From the NCBI GenBank assembly GCA_030160035.1, contig BSNO01000001.1, positions 124,001 through 188,000 of the forward strand: a stretch of 64,000 nt of DNA, read 5' to 3'. Each line of letters opens with the position of its first letter. The stretch's first letter is position 1. Of this stretch, positions 30,733 through 39,191 are shown piece after piece. This stretch comes from Rhizobium albus (GTDB lineage Bacteria > Pseudomonadota > Alphaproteobacteria > Rhizobiales > Rhizobiaceae). The notes under the pieces were generated by a model. The model ran no database searches. It saw nothing but the letters and a program-made list of their open reading frames with translations, and was not told the origin of the DNA. The position numbers and the translations under genes were made by a program.

Positions 30733-30937
30733 CGCGTTGCTCCGGATCGGTTGGGTTTTGAGAGTCGCAGCCGGAGTAGTCCGTGATCACGGCCAACTCT
30801 TGCAGGTAATGAAACGCTAAAACACATGGGCACGGATGCGGTTCCGGAGAACCAGCCGTGAGCTTGTGCGAACGCCGATCGAATCAGATATTTGGGCCAA
30901 GTGATCCGGCAATTGTGACAGTTGCGTAAAGGCACCT

Positions 30938-31744
30938 ATGAAAAAGAAGAATCCGGGCGCCAAAATCGCCGTATCGCCAGAACTGCCTGCACGCAATCTC
31001 TACCGACAGACGGTCCTCGCCTTGGTTGGGGCGGGGATTGCGCTGTTGATCGCCAGCGCTTTCGTATCAAGCTGGGCAACGCTTGGGCTCATCAGCGCCA
31101 TGACGTCGCTCGCGATCTACGCCACGGTGGGGGCGGTCGTTCTATCCCGCATCCTGGCGCATCATCCTTACCGGGTCTTCGGCTGGCCCAATACGGTGAC
31201 GCTAGTGCGCACCGTTCTCGCGGCGCTCGTCGCGGGCTATACGGCAGAGATCTCTCTGTGGACGCTGCAGCCAAGCCAGCAGCTTGCCTGGTTCTTCGCC
31301 GGCATCGCCACGCTTGCCGTGGTGCTTGACGGTGTGGATGGCTGGCTGGCGCGTCGCTTCGGCCCGCGGTCGGACTTCGGCGCGCGCTTCGACATGGAGA
31401 GCGACGCACTCTTGATCCTTATCCTTTCAGTGCTGGCTCTGGTTCTCGACAAGGTCGGGCCCTGGGTGCTCCTGATCGGCGCCATGCGCTATCTCTTTGT
31501 CGGCGCGTCATACCTCATGCCGTGGCTCGACAGCCCGTTGCCGCCGTCGATGCGCCGCAAGACCGTGTGTGTCATCCAGGGCGCAGCGCTCTGCCTGCTC
31601 GCTATGCCGCCAATCGTTGGCGTCGCCGCCACGGGTGTTGCCGGATTTGCGGTTGCCGCCATCATCGCTTCGTTCGCGATCGATATCGTCTGGCTGTTCA
31701 AGCATCGCCAGCAGGTGGGCGGACCGCAGGAGGGCACGGCCTGA
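30938..31744 (+). CDS. CDP-alcohol phosphatidyltransferase family protein
   Basis: A 268-residue membrane protein with about six helices and a clear CDP-alcohol phosphatidyltransferase motif, DG-x2-AR-x8-G-x3-D-x3-D, read here as DGWLARRFGPRSDFGARFDMESD (split around residues 130-153). It transfers a phosphatidyl group from CDP-diacylglycerol to an alcohol. The acceptor is not known and the gene is not a standard pgsA or pcs by context. It overlaps the following FkbM-type methyltransferase gene by one base (TGATG), so the two are translationally coupled. It heads an envelope-related gene set. Confidence 0.88.
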   Translation: MKKKNPGAKIAVSPELPARNLYRQTVLALVGAGIALLIASAFVSSWATLGLISAMTSLAIYATVGAVVLSRILAHHPYRVFGWPNTVTLVRTVLAALVAGYTAEISLWTLQPSQQLAWFFAGIATLAVVLDGVDGWLARRFGPRSDFGARFDMESDALLILILSVLALVLDKVGPWVLLIGAMRYLFVGASYLMPWLDSPLPPSMRRKTVCVIQGAALCLLAMPPIVGVAATGVAGFAVAAIIASFAIDIVWLFKHRQQVGGPQEGTA

Positions 31745-32544
31745 TGGATATTCGCACATTCGCCGGCCTTGTCCGCTCGCTGGTCATCTACCGCGGCCAG
31801 CCCTGGAAGCAGCGACGGCTCGCTGCCTTCTACGGCGAGCTCCTGACGCCGGGCGATCTGTGCTTCGACGTGGGGGCCCATGTCGGTAGTCGCTCGCGTG
31901 CGATGGTAAAGGCTGGGGCACGGGTCGTCGCGCTCGAGCCGCAGCCGGCCTTCCTCGATTTTCTGCGCCGCTTCGTTCGTTCACCCGACATCGAGATCGT
32001 CGGCGCTGCGGCGGGCTCCGAAAGCGGACGGCTGACGCTTCACATTTCAAGGCGCCATCCCACGGTCACCACCATGTCACGCGACTGGATCGACACCGTT
32101 GGCAAGACCAAGGCGTTTTCATCCGTCGACTGGGACGAAGCGGTCGAAGTGCCGGTAACGACGCTCGATGCGCTGATCGAAACCCACGGCTTGCCGCGCT
32201 TTTGCAAGATCGACGTCGAAGGTCTCGAGCCCGATATCCTCGCCGGGCTCAGCCAGCCTATCCCGATCGTCGCGTTCGAATATATTCCAGAGGCGCTCGA
32301 TGGTGCGCGTGCCTGTATCGACAGGCTCGAGGCGCTTGGTCGTTACCGCTTCAACTGGGTTGTCGGCGAACGCCACAAGTTTGCCGAGCCGCACTGGCTT
32401 TCGGCCGCCGACATGCAGGTCGCGCTGACGCGTGCTTCCGCAAACGGGTCCGGCGACATCTACGCCCGGCTGGAGGCTGCCGACGATCGCTTGAGCAGCA
32501 CGAGCGCGCCGGGCAGGGCGCCCACGATGCTGATCACGCCGTAA
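31744..32544 (+). CDS. FkbM-family methyltransferase
   Basis: A 266-residue SAM-dependent methyltransferase of the FkbM family. The SAM-binding motif is FDVGAHVGSRSRAMVKAGARVVALEP (about residues 41-66) and the family signature CKIDVEGLEPDILAGL lies near residue 155. FkbM proteins O-methylate sugars or polyketides, often in surface polysaccharide loci. The start is taken at the ATG overlapping the preceding stop; longer in-frame extensions run inside the upstream gene. The 3' end overlaps the convergent flippase-like gene by 85 bases, an unusual antisense overlap. Confidence 0.85.
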   Translation: MDIRTFAGLVRSLVIYRGQPWKQRRLAAFYGELLTPGDLCFDVGAHVGSRSRAMVKAGARVVALEPQPAFLDFLRRFVRSPDIEIVGAAAGSESGRLTLHISRRHPTVTTMSRDWIDTVGKTKAFSSVDWDEAVEVPVTTLDALIETHGLPRFCKIDVEGLEPDILAGLSQPIPIVAFEYIPEALDGARACIDRLEALGRYRFNWVVGERHKFAEPHWLSAADMQVALTRASANGSGDIYARLEAADDRLSSTSAPGRAPTMLITP

Positions 32545-33407
32545 AGCAGCGCTGCCGCCAATCCATCTGATCCTGCAAATCCGGCGAGTGGCCACAGCGC
32601 GGCGGCGGCACCTTCGCGCAGACCGAAGCCGCCGATCGAAATCGGCACCAGCATCGTCAAAAGCACCAGCGGAATGAGTGCGGCAGCCGCGAGCAGGCCG
32701 AGCGGCGCGCCGATGGCGGCCGAGGCGAGCGCGAAAACGGCGATATAGAGAAGCGCGATCGCAAAGCTCAGCGCGCCTTGGATGAGCCAAGCACTATCCG
32801 TCAGCCACGCCTTTCTGATCGATGGGCCGAGTGTTTTCAGCCAGTTCGCAAGTGGGCGCGGTGCCAGTCGCGTGCCGACCCAGGCAAGCAGCACGAGCGA
32901 GCCGAGAATCAGAGGCGGTGCGGCAAGCAGCCATCCGGTTCCGACCGGCAACGTGTCTCCCAACAGCAGAGGCCAGCAGGCAATGCCGACGGCGGCGACC
33001 ATGAAAAACGCCACCTGGCCGGCCAGTCGCTCCAGGATGACGGCGCTTGCTGCAACGCCATAAGCCTTGTCGGCTGCACCTTCGCGGGCCTTGCCTTCCC
33101 GCGTGGCGCGCACGGCATCACCGCCGACCCCGCCGGGGAGGACCATGTTGAGGAGGCTTGCCAGATAATATTCCGAGATGGCGCGATCGATCGGCAACGG
33201 GCGCCCAAGCCGCTTCGTCGTGAAATGCCACCGATAGGCCGAGAGGACGATCTGACCTTGCACGAGGATGATGGCGAGGATGGTCAGCGAAAGATCGGCA
33301 TCCAGCAGGCCCGCGAGAGCCGCGTCCAGATCGACTGCAAAAGCGACCGCGACAAGAAGTCCAACCACGGCCACCAGCCGTATGACAAGTTTATGACGAT
33401 CTGGCAT
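32460..33407 (-). CDS. Lysylphosphatidylglycerol synthase-type flippase-like membrane protein
   Basis: A 315-residue polytopic membrane protein of the UPF0104/AglD-MprF N-terminal type (lysylphosphatidylglycerol synthase transmembrane family). Conserved features include AYRWHFTTKRLG, NMVLPGGVGGDAVRA and a late ISIGGFGLREGAAAALW segment. Relatives flip lipids or lipid-linked sugars across the inner membrane. No aminoacyltransferase domain is present. It is on the minus strand within an otherwise plus-strand gene set, and its last 85 bases overlap the FkbM gene end. The divergent 110-base gap to the membrane hydrolase probably holds two promoters. Confidence 0.87.
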   Translation of the reverse strand: MPDRHKLVIRLVAVVGLLVAVAFAVDLDAALAGLLDADLSLTILAIILVQGQIVLSAYRWHFTTKRLGRPLPIDRAISEYYLASLLNMVLPGGVGGDAVRATREGKAREGAADKAYGVAASAVILERLAGQVAFFMVAAVGIACWPLLLGDTLPVGTGWLLAAPPLILGSLVLLAWVGTRLAPRPLANWLKTLGPSIRKAWLTDSAWLIQGALSFAIALLYIAVFALASAAIGAPLGLLAAAALIPLVLLTMLVPISIGGFGLREGAAAALWPLAGFAGSDGLAAALLYGVISIVGALPGALVLLKRSSAASSRA

Positions 33408-33517
33408 GGTGAGAAACGTAAGGCTCGCCTGTTCTTGGATCTTTTCGGCCGGAAGCCGGAATTATCGCCCCGCGACCCACAGAAGGTCATCGTTCCTCAA
33501 TTCGGATCGTCCAAGTG

Positions 33518-35227
33518 ATGGCAGATAGATTTCGTTCGGACAATGAAAAGCCCAAGCGGTCTGGCCGCCGGCGGCCCTTCGGGATTTTGTTGCTGATTGC
33601 GGCGGTTCTTGCCATTGCCGCGGCACTTCTGTTGCCCAACGACCGATCCCGCTTGGCAGCTGATGCGTTTGCCGCCGTTCCCATCGAGCTGCTCGTCCTG
33701 ATCATCGCGCTTGCCGTCGTGCCCGGCGTTCTCCGGCCACTGATCCGGTGGGGCGCGGCGCTCCTGCTGGCGATTGTTCTTATCGTGAAGCTCGCCGACA
33801 TGGCGGCGTTCGAAGCCATGGCGCGGCCGTTCAATCCGGTTCTCGACGCGCATCTCCTGAACGCGGTCTGGGATCTGGCGGTTGGGACGCTCGGACAAGC
33901 CGCCGCTGTCGGGCTGACCATCTCAGTCGTCCTCCTGCTTGTGTCGATCATCGTGCTCTCGGGCTTTTTGGTCGGAATCACTGCGTCGGGCGTCAGGCGT
34001 CATCGCCTTGCTGCCGTGATTGTTGCAGGCGCTTTGCTTCTGGTCGGTTGGCAAATGCCCAAGCTCTATCCCGCGTCTCAGGGCCTGCATTTCCTTACGG
34101 CGTCGACCTCCGGGCTCATGCAGCGGCATGCGACCTCGCTCGCAGCAAGCCTCAAGGATCTCGAGGAATTCGATCGCGAAGCCAGCAATGATCCGGCGGC
34201 TGATATTGCCGACGATGTGCTGATGTCGCGGCTTGGCGGCCGCGACGTGCTCTTGTTCTTCGTCGAATCCTATGGCCGGACCGTGCTCGACAATCCGCTC
34301 TACGCGCCGTCCATCCGGCCGCTTCTGGCGCAGTTGGATCAGACGGTCGACGACCAGGGCCTGCATGCGGCAAGCGGCTTCCTCACATCGCCCGTGTCAG
34401 GTGGCCAAAGCTGGCTCGGTCATGCTTCCACGCTTGCCGGTCTCTGGGTCGACAATCAGCGCCGCTACAACTCGATGCTGGTCAAGAACAGGCAAACGCT
34501 CATCGACGATTTCAACCGAGCCGGTTATCGCACGGTGGCGGTGATGCCCGCGATCACGATGGCTTGGCCGGAGGGCACGGCGCTCGGCTACGATATGGTC
34601 TATGACGAACCGAACCTCGGTTATGAAGGGCTGCCGTTCAATTGGGTGACGATGCCCGACCAGTACACGCTTGCGGCGCTCGACCGCTTCGAGCGGCTGG
34701 CAGATCGAGACCGGCCCCTCTTTGCGGAGGTGGCCCTCATTTCCAGCCACGCGCCGTGGACGCCCATTCCGCGCGTCATCGACTGGGCCACTGTCGGCGA
34801 TGGTTCGATCTTCTCCGAACAGGCACGGGACGGCGCGACGCCGCAAGAAGTCTGGGCCGATCCGGAACGGGTTCGCACACAGTTTCGCCTGTCGATCGAA
34901 TATGCTCTGGCAAATCTCGATTCCTATATCGCGGAACGGCTTGCCGACGAGTTCGTTCTGATCATTCTCGGGGACCATCAACCTGCCCGCATCATCACCG
35001 GCGAAACGGACAATCGCGACGTGCCCATTCATATCATTTCCGACGATGCGCAGATTGTTTCGGATCTGGCTGTAGCGCTCGGCTTCACGGCAGGCATGAC
35101 GCCACCGGACGATGCGGTAGCGGAACGCATGAGCGTTTTTCGCGGGCGTGTCGTCGAGACGCTGAGTTCGCCACCAGGCACAGTGAATGACGGGGTTGCC
35201 GGCACTCGAAGCGTCGGGCCGACCTGA
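33518..35227 (+). CDS. Membrane-anchored sulfatase/LTA-synthase-like hydrolase
   Basis: A 569-residue protein with about four or five N-terminal transmembrane helices (within residues 20-190) and a large periplasmic alkaline-phosphatase-superfamily domain. Metal-site landmarks are LLFFVESYGRTV near residue 247, a candidate nucleophile serine in SPVSGGQSWLGHAST, and ILGDHQPARIITG near residue 490. Such proteins are phosphoglycerol or phosphoethanolamine transferases or sulfatases acting on lipids or glycans. ATG 33518 or the adjacent GTG 33515 may be the start. Its stop overlaps the next start by one base, coupling it to the pterin-like operon downstream. Confidence 0.83.
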   Translation: MADRFRSDNEKPKRSGRRRPFGILLLIAAVLAIAAALLLPNDRSRLAADAFAAVPIELLVLIIALAVVPGVLRPLIRWGAALLLAIVLIVKLADMAAFEAMARPFNPVLDAHLLNAVWDLAVGTLGQAAAVGLTISVVLLLVSIIVLSGFLVGITASGVRRHRLAAVIVAGALLLVGWQMPKLYPASQGLHFLTASTSGLMQRHATSLAASLKDLEEFDREASNDPAADIADDVLMSRLGGRDVLLFFVESYGRTVLDNPLYAPSIRPLLAQLDQTVDDQGLHAASGFLTSPVSGGQSWLGHASTLAGLWVDNQRRYNSMLVKNRQTLIDDFNRAGYRTVAVMPAITMAWPEGTALGYDMVYDEPNLGYEGLPFNWVTMPDQYTLAALDRFERLADRDRPLFAEVALISSHAPWTPIPRVIDWATVGDGSIFSEQARDGATPQEVWADPERVRTQFRLSIEYALANLDSYIAERLADEFVLIILGDHQPARIITGETDNRDVPIHIISDDAQIVSDLAVALGFTAGMTPPDDAVAERMSVFRGRVVETLSSPPGTVNDGVAGTRSVGPT

Positions 35228-36213
35228 TGCGAGAAGAAGCGGTTGTCGGGGGCGCCCAGGCGTCCTGTCTCACCTATGTCGCACCGGGGCAAGTCGAACT
35301 GCGCCCAGCGCCCCTCCGTCTCGGCGGCGGCGACGATCTCGTCGTGTTGCAGGCCCAGCATTCCGGCATCAGCCGAGGTACGGAAAGGCTTGTCTTCAAC
35401 GGCAAGGTTCCGCCAAGCGAGCATGAGCGCATGCGTGGGCCGTTCCAGCATGGCGATTTCCCGTTTCCCGTCGGCTATGGTTATTCCTGGGTGGGGCACA
35501 TGGTCGGCGAGGACGGGAAGTCCTATTTCGGCCTGTTCCCGCATCAGGATCACGTAGAGGTTCCACGAGAGGCGCTGACTGCGCTGCCGGAGGGGCTGGA
35601 TCCCCGCCGCGCCGTGCTCACCGCCAACATGGAAACAGCGCTGAACATCGCCTGGGATAGCGGCGCCGGTCCGGGCGACCGGATATCCGTCGTGGGTGGG
35701 GGCGTGCTCGGGCTGCTGGTCGCCGGAGTCGTGTCGGACATTGCCGGTACCGATGTGGAGATCGTCGACATCGACGGCGCACGAGAGACGGTCGCCGATG
35801 CGCTTGGCGCCGGGTTCGCAACGCCGGACAGGGCTGCCGAGGATCGCGATGTCGTCATTCACACGAGTGCGAGCGAAGCGGGGCTTGCAACGGCGCTGTC
35901 ATTGGCCGGAACGGAAGCCACGGTCGTCGAGGCCAGCTGGTTCGGCGCGGCCACGCCCAGCGTCCCGCTGGGCGGCGCCTTCCACAGTCGCCGGCTCGTC
36001 CTGAAGTCGTCGCAAGTGGGGATGGTCTCGCCTTCACGTCGCGTGCGCTGGTCCTACAAGCGGCGTCTGGAGATGGCGATGCGGCTTCTGCTCGACGACA
36101 AGTATGACCGCCTGATCACCGGTGATGTCGCCTTTGTCGACCTTCCGCAACGCATCGGGGACATTCTTGATCCGAAAGCGGATGGTCTGGCGACGGCCGT
36201 GTCCTATCTTTGA
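35227..36213 (+). CDS. BchC-like zinc-type alcohol dehydrogenase family protein
   Basis: A 328-residue medium-chain dehydrogenase-like protein. The nucleotide-binding motif is ISVVGGGVLGLLVAGV near residue 156. The N-terminal HSGISRGTERLVFNG stretch closely parallels YSGVSTGTEKLFWSG in BchC at 58.7 kb, placing it in the BchC/ORF5-like branch rather than among classical alcohol dehydrogenases. A classical catalytic-zinc Cys-His-Cys set is not apparent. It is translationally coupled to the upstream membrane hydrolase and followed by the PTPS-like gene after 38 bases. Its substrate is unknown; context suggests a step in synthesis of a pterin-like or sugar-linked small molecule. Confidence 0.8.
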   Translation: MREEAVVGGAQASCLTYVAPGQVELRPAPLRLGGGDDLVVLQAQHSGISRGTERLVFNGKVPPSEHERMRGPFQHGDFPFPVGYGYSWVGHMVGEDGKSYFGLFPHQDHVEVPREALTALPEGLDPRRAVLTANMETALNIAWDSGAGPGDRISVVGGGVLGLLVAGVVSDIAGTDVEIVDIDGARETVADALGAGFATPDRAAEDRDVVIHTSASEAGLATALSLAGTEATVVEASWFGAATPSVPLGGAFHSRRLVLKSSQVGMVSPSRRVRWSYKRRLEMAMRLLLDDKYDRLITGDVAFVDLPQRIGDILDPKADGLATAVSYL

Positions 36214-36251
36214 ACGTTCAACACTTCCCCTTCCTTCACGAGGACTGAGCA

Positions 36252-36656
36252 TTGTCGGAATATTTCGTCGAACTGCGTGACTCCATCATGATCGCCCACT
36301 CGCTGCCCGATCCGTTCTTCGGCCCGGCTCAGGGCATGCACGGTGCGACCTTTACGGTCGATGTGCAGTTCGTCGCCGATCGCCTGACTGACAAGAACGT
36401 CGTCGTCGATATCGGCAAGGCGATGGAGGCGCTTTCGTCGACGCTGAAGCCGCTGAACTATCAGAATCTCGACGAAATCCCTGCCTTCAAGGGCCAGATC
36501 ACCACGACCGAGTTCCTGGCCCGGCACATCTTCGACGAGTTGGCCAAGACGGCACGAAGCGGCGGCCTGGGCGAGGGTTCGGAGAACATCAAAGAGATCC
36601 GCGTCTATCTCCACGAATCCCATTTTGCCCGCGCCGGCTATAACGGGACCCTCTGA
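36252..36656 (+). CDS. 6-pyruvoyl-tetrahydropterin synthase/QueD homologue lacking canonical catalytic residues
   Basis: A 134-residue T-fold protein aligned by eye with QueD and PTPS. The first zinc histidine is kept (IMIAHSLPD), but the HGH zinc pair reads HGA (GMHGATF), the catalytic cysteine position before it is not cysteine (GPAQGM), and the Asp-His dyad of LDH reads LNY (LKPLNYQNLDEIPAF). The C-terminal glutamate is kept (LHES). The fold is therefore clear while the usual dihydroneopterin-triphosphate lyase chemistry is doubtful. The start is TTG with GAGGA upstream. The next gene begins 2 bases after the stop. Confidence 0.82.
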   Translation: MSEYFVELRDSIMIAHSLPDPFFGPAQGMHGATFTVDVQFVADRLTDKNVVVDIGKAMEALSSTLKPLNYQNLDEIPAFKGQITTTEFLARHIFDELAKTARSGGLGEGSENIKEIRVYLHESHFARAGYNGTL

Positions 36657-36658
36657 TC

Positions 36659-37723
36659 ATGGCAGGCGGTGAGGCTTCGGTCACGAAGCCGATTGCGTTC
36701 GTCGTGCCGGGCGACATCGAGACCCTGTCGGGCGGCTATGGCTATGCCCGCGCGGTTATGGCCGCATGGCGTGCTGCGGGCGTGCCCTTCGAGCATATCG
36801 TTCTGCCGGGCGATTTTCCGTTTCCGTCGACCGCTTCTCTGGAAGAGACCGAGCGGACGATCGCCGCGATCGATCCGGATCAGCCGATCCTGATCGATGG
36901 CCTCGCCTATGGCGCCATGCCCCGGGCTCTGATCGATCGCCTTCAGAGCCGCTTTGTCGTCCTCCTCCACCATCCTCTCGGCCTCGAGACAGGGCTGGAC
37001 GAGACCCAGGCGAAGGCGCTGATCGAGAGCGAGAAAGCTGCCGTCGATGCTTGCGCGCATGTGATCGTGACGAGTGCGGAGACGGCACGGACGGTCGTCG
37101 ATCTGTTTGATGTGGCGGAGAGCGCCGTGACCGTGGCGGTTCCGGGGACCAAGCGGCGGCCGCGCGCAGTGGCCGGGGCAACGCCGATGATCCTGGCGCT
37201 CGGCTCGTTGACGCCGCGCAAAGGGCACCTCGATCTCATCACAGCGTTGTCGCGGCTCAGGGATCACGACTGGACGGCGCACATCGTCGGTTCCGCATCG
37301 GCCTCGCCGCAGACCGCCGACGACATCCGGCGGGCAATTGCCGCCGCGGGCCTTGACGATCGCATTCATGTTCCAGGCGCGCTCGGCGGCGAGGAACTCG
37401 ACCGCTTGTTTGGCCAGTCCTCCATCTTTGCACTGGCTTCCTATTACGAGGGGTACGGGATGGCGTTTGCCGAAGCGATGGCGGCGGGGCTTCCCATCAT
37501 CGGCTATCGCGCAGGCGCCGTGCCGGATCTGGTTCCAGCCGAAGCGGGCACGCTTGTCGCCCCAGGCGATATCGATGCGCTGACAGAAGCGCTGGAGGCA
37601 TTGATCCGTGACGGCGACCATCGCGAGCAACTCGCCGACGGCGCATATCGCGTGGGGCGATCCCTGCCGGATTGGCCGGAGACGGCCGCGCTCATCAATG
37701 ACACCGTGCGGCAGAAGGCTTGA
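36659..37723 (+). CDS. Family 4 glycosyltransferase
   Basis: A 354-residue GT-B fold glycosyltransferase, group 1 (GT4). The donor-binding region contains ALGSLTPRKGHLDLITAL near residue 185 and the EX7E-like motif EGYGMAFAEAMAAGLPIIGY near residue 265. No membrane segment is visible, so it acts in the cytoplasm. It starts 2 bases after the PTPS-like gene and is followed by a methyltransferase 2 bases after its own stop. Known bacterial pterin glycosyltransferases have the same fold, so glycosylation of the product of the upstream enzymes is a reasonable but unproven role. Confidence 0.87.
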   Translation: MAGGEASVTKPIAFVVPGDIETLSGGYGYARAVMAAWRAAGVPFEHIVLPGDFPFPSTASLEETERTIAAIDPDQPILIDGLAYGAMPRALIDRLQSRFVVLLHHPLGLETGLDETQAKALIESEKAAVDACAHVIVTSAETARTVVDLFDVAESAVTVAVPGTKRRPRAVAGATPMILALGSLTPRKGHLDLITALSRLRDHDWTAHIVGSASASPQTADDIRRAIAAAGLDDRIHVPGALGGEELDRLFGQSSIFALASYYEGYGMAFAEAMAAGLPIIGYRAGAVPDLVPAEAGTLVAPGDIDALTEALEALIRDGDHREQLADGAYRVGRSLPDWPETAALINDTVRQKA

Positions 37724-37725
37724 GC

Positions 37726-38556
37726 ATGACAGAAACGTCCGAAATCAGGGGTTTTGCTGCCGACTGGCTGGCGCTGCGGGAGCCTGCCGATCACGCCTCG
37801 CGCAACAAAGAGGTTCAGGCAGCCTTTCTTGCCCACATGGCCCAACTGACAGGCGAAGCGGTGATCGTCGATATGGGCGCCGGCACGGGATCGACCGCGC
37901 GCGCCCTTGCGCCGGCGATCGCCAAGGCCAATCCAGGCCTGCGCCAAAGCTGGGTCCTCGTCGATGCCGACAGCCTGCTCATCGAGCGCGCGCGTCAGGA
38001 GCTGGCAGGTCTCATCGGCCAGGGCATCGGCATCGAATTCGAGCAGGCCGATCTTGCCAACCGCTCGGCGCTGGAAGGCTACATGGCGCGCGCCGACGTG
38101 GTCACCGGCTCGGCGCTGATCGATCTCGTGTCAGCCGAATGGCTCGACTGGGCGGCACAGGCTGCTGCCGAGCACCGAACGGCGCTTCTGTTCGCGCTGA
38201 ATTATTCGGGCACTGAAACCTGGTCTCCACGACATGCGACAGACGAGGCCGTGCTCGCGGCGTTCTTGGCAGATCAGCGGCGCGACAAGGGGTTCGGCCG
38301 TGCTCTTGGACCCGATGCGACCGACTATCTCGCGCAAAAGCTCAGTGACACCTTCACCGTGTCTCGCGGAACAAGCGACTGGCGTCTTGGGCGGGCTGAT
38401 CAAGCGCTCATCGAGGCCCTTGCAGCAGGGATCGCCGAAGGTATCGCGGCGCATCCCGAACCCACGGCTGCAGTGCGCGAAGAATGGCTCAAGTCACGGA
38501 AAGTGGCCGAGACCGTCATCGTCGGGCACGAGGACATTTTCGCGCGCCCGATCTGA
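37726..38556 (+). CDS. Class I SAM-dependent methyltransferase
   Basis: A 276-residue protein with the SAM-binding motif VIVDMGAGTGSTARALAPA at about residues 45-63 and a VLVDADSLLIERA second strand. The rest does not match a named methyltransferase that I recognise. ATG 37726 lies 2 bases after the glycosyltransferase stop, so it is the last gene of the coupled run. The genes after it are on the opposite strand, 30 bases away. Methylation of a small molecule or sugar made by the operon is inferred. Confidence 0.82.
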   Translation: MTETSEIRGFAADWLALREPADHASRNKEVQAAFLAHMAQLTGEAVIVDMGAGTGSTARALAPAIAKANPGLRQSWVLVDADSLLIERARQELAGLIGQGIGIEFEQADLANRSALEGYMARADVVTGSALIDLVSAEWLDWAAQAAAEHRTALLFALNYSGTETWSPRHATDEAVLAAFLADQRRDKGFGRALGPDATDYLAQKLSDTFTVSRGTSDWRLGRADQALIEALAAGIAEGIAAHPEPTAAVREEWLKSRKVAETVIVGHEDIFARPI

Positions 38557-38586
38557 TCTGCTCGAGCGAATGTCTCGCTTGTTGGC

Positions 38587-39150
38587 TTACGCTTCCGGTT
38601 CTGCCACCCGCTTGCCGATGCCCATGCGTCCGACCACCCCGTCGCGCTTGACGAAGGCGTGGTAGAGCGCCCCGGCGACGTGCAGAATGAGCAGCACGAG
38701 AAACACTTTCGACGCGATCTCATGCGCAAAGAGCAGGGTCTCGGCGAGGTCCTCGTCCTTTTCGAGCAGGACGGGGACGTGGAAGAGATAAAAGACGTTG
38801 ATGCCCTGCGCGCCCGCTCCATAGGCCGATTTGCCGAGCCAGCCCAGGATCGGCACCACGAACAGCATGACGTAGAGCCCGACATGCACGAGATGCGAGA
38901 GCGTGCGCTGCCAGCCGGTCAAAACCGCGGCAGGCTTGGGAGCCGTGAAGGCGAGGCGGGATGCCACCCTTGCGATCATGAGCGCCAGCACGGTGAGCCC
39001 GATCGACCAGTGTAGCGTGTACATGACGTCGGTGACCGGGTTGTAATCCCGTTCGACCATGATAAGCCCGAGCGGAAAGCCGATCAGGATCAGGAGGAAA
39101 ATGGCCCAGTGCAAGAAGCGCTGTGCGGGATGATAGGTCCTGCGGATCAT
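38587..39150 (-). CDS. Cytochrome b561
   Basis: A 187-residue membrane protein with four helices and the paired histidines of the bacterial cytochrome b561 (CybB) family: YHPAQRFLHWAIFLL, YTLHWSIGLTVL, LSHLVHVGLYVM and LFAHEIASKVFLVLLILHVAGALYHAF. It binds two haems b and moves electrons across or within the inner membrane, often from quinol to oxidants such as superoxide. ATG 39150 has a GGAGG upstream; an upstream in-frame start would add 25 non-homologous residues. It lies 41 bases downstream of the RibD-like reductase gene and is probably cotranscribed with it. Confidence 0.9.
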   Translation of the reverse strand: MIRRTYHPAQRFLHWAIFLLILIGFPLGLIMVERDYNPVTDVMYTLHWSIGLTVLALMIARVASRLAFTAPKPAAVLTGWQRTLSHLVHVGLYVMLFVVPILGWLGKSAYGAGAQGINVFYLFHVPVLLEKDEDLAETLLFAHEIASKVFLVLLILHVAGALYHAFVKRDGVVGRMGIGKRVAEPEA

Positions 39151-39191
39151 CGGCTGCGACCTCCAAGTAGGGGTGAGGTCACGGCAAGACT

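Noticed and set aside
29017-30786. A 589-codon plus-strand frame opposite the phospholipase D gene
   Set aside because: Its range covers the terminator and the whole PLD gene, whose two HKD motifs read on the minus strand.
35227-36213. Calling the BchC-like dehydrogenase a photosynthesis gene
   Set aside because: It is far from the photosynthesis cluster, has no PpsR-type site in front of it, and is coupled to non-photosynthetic genes, while a true bchC is present at 58.7 kb.
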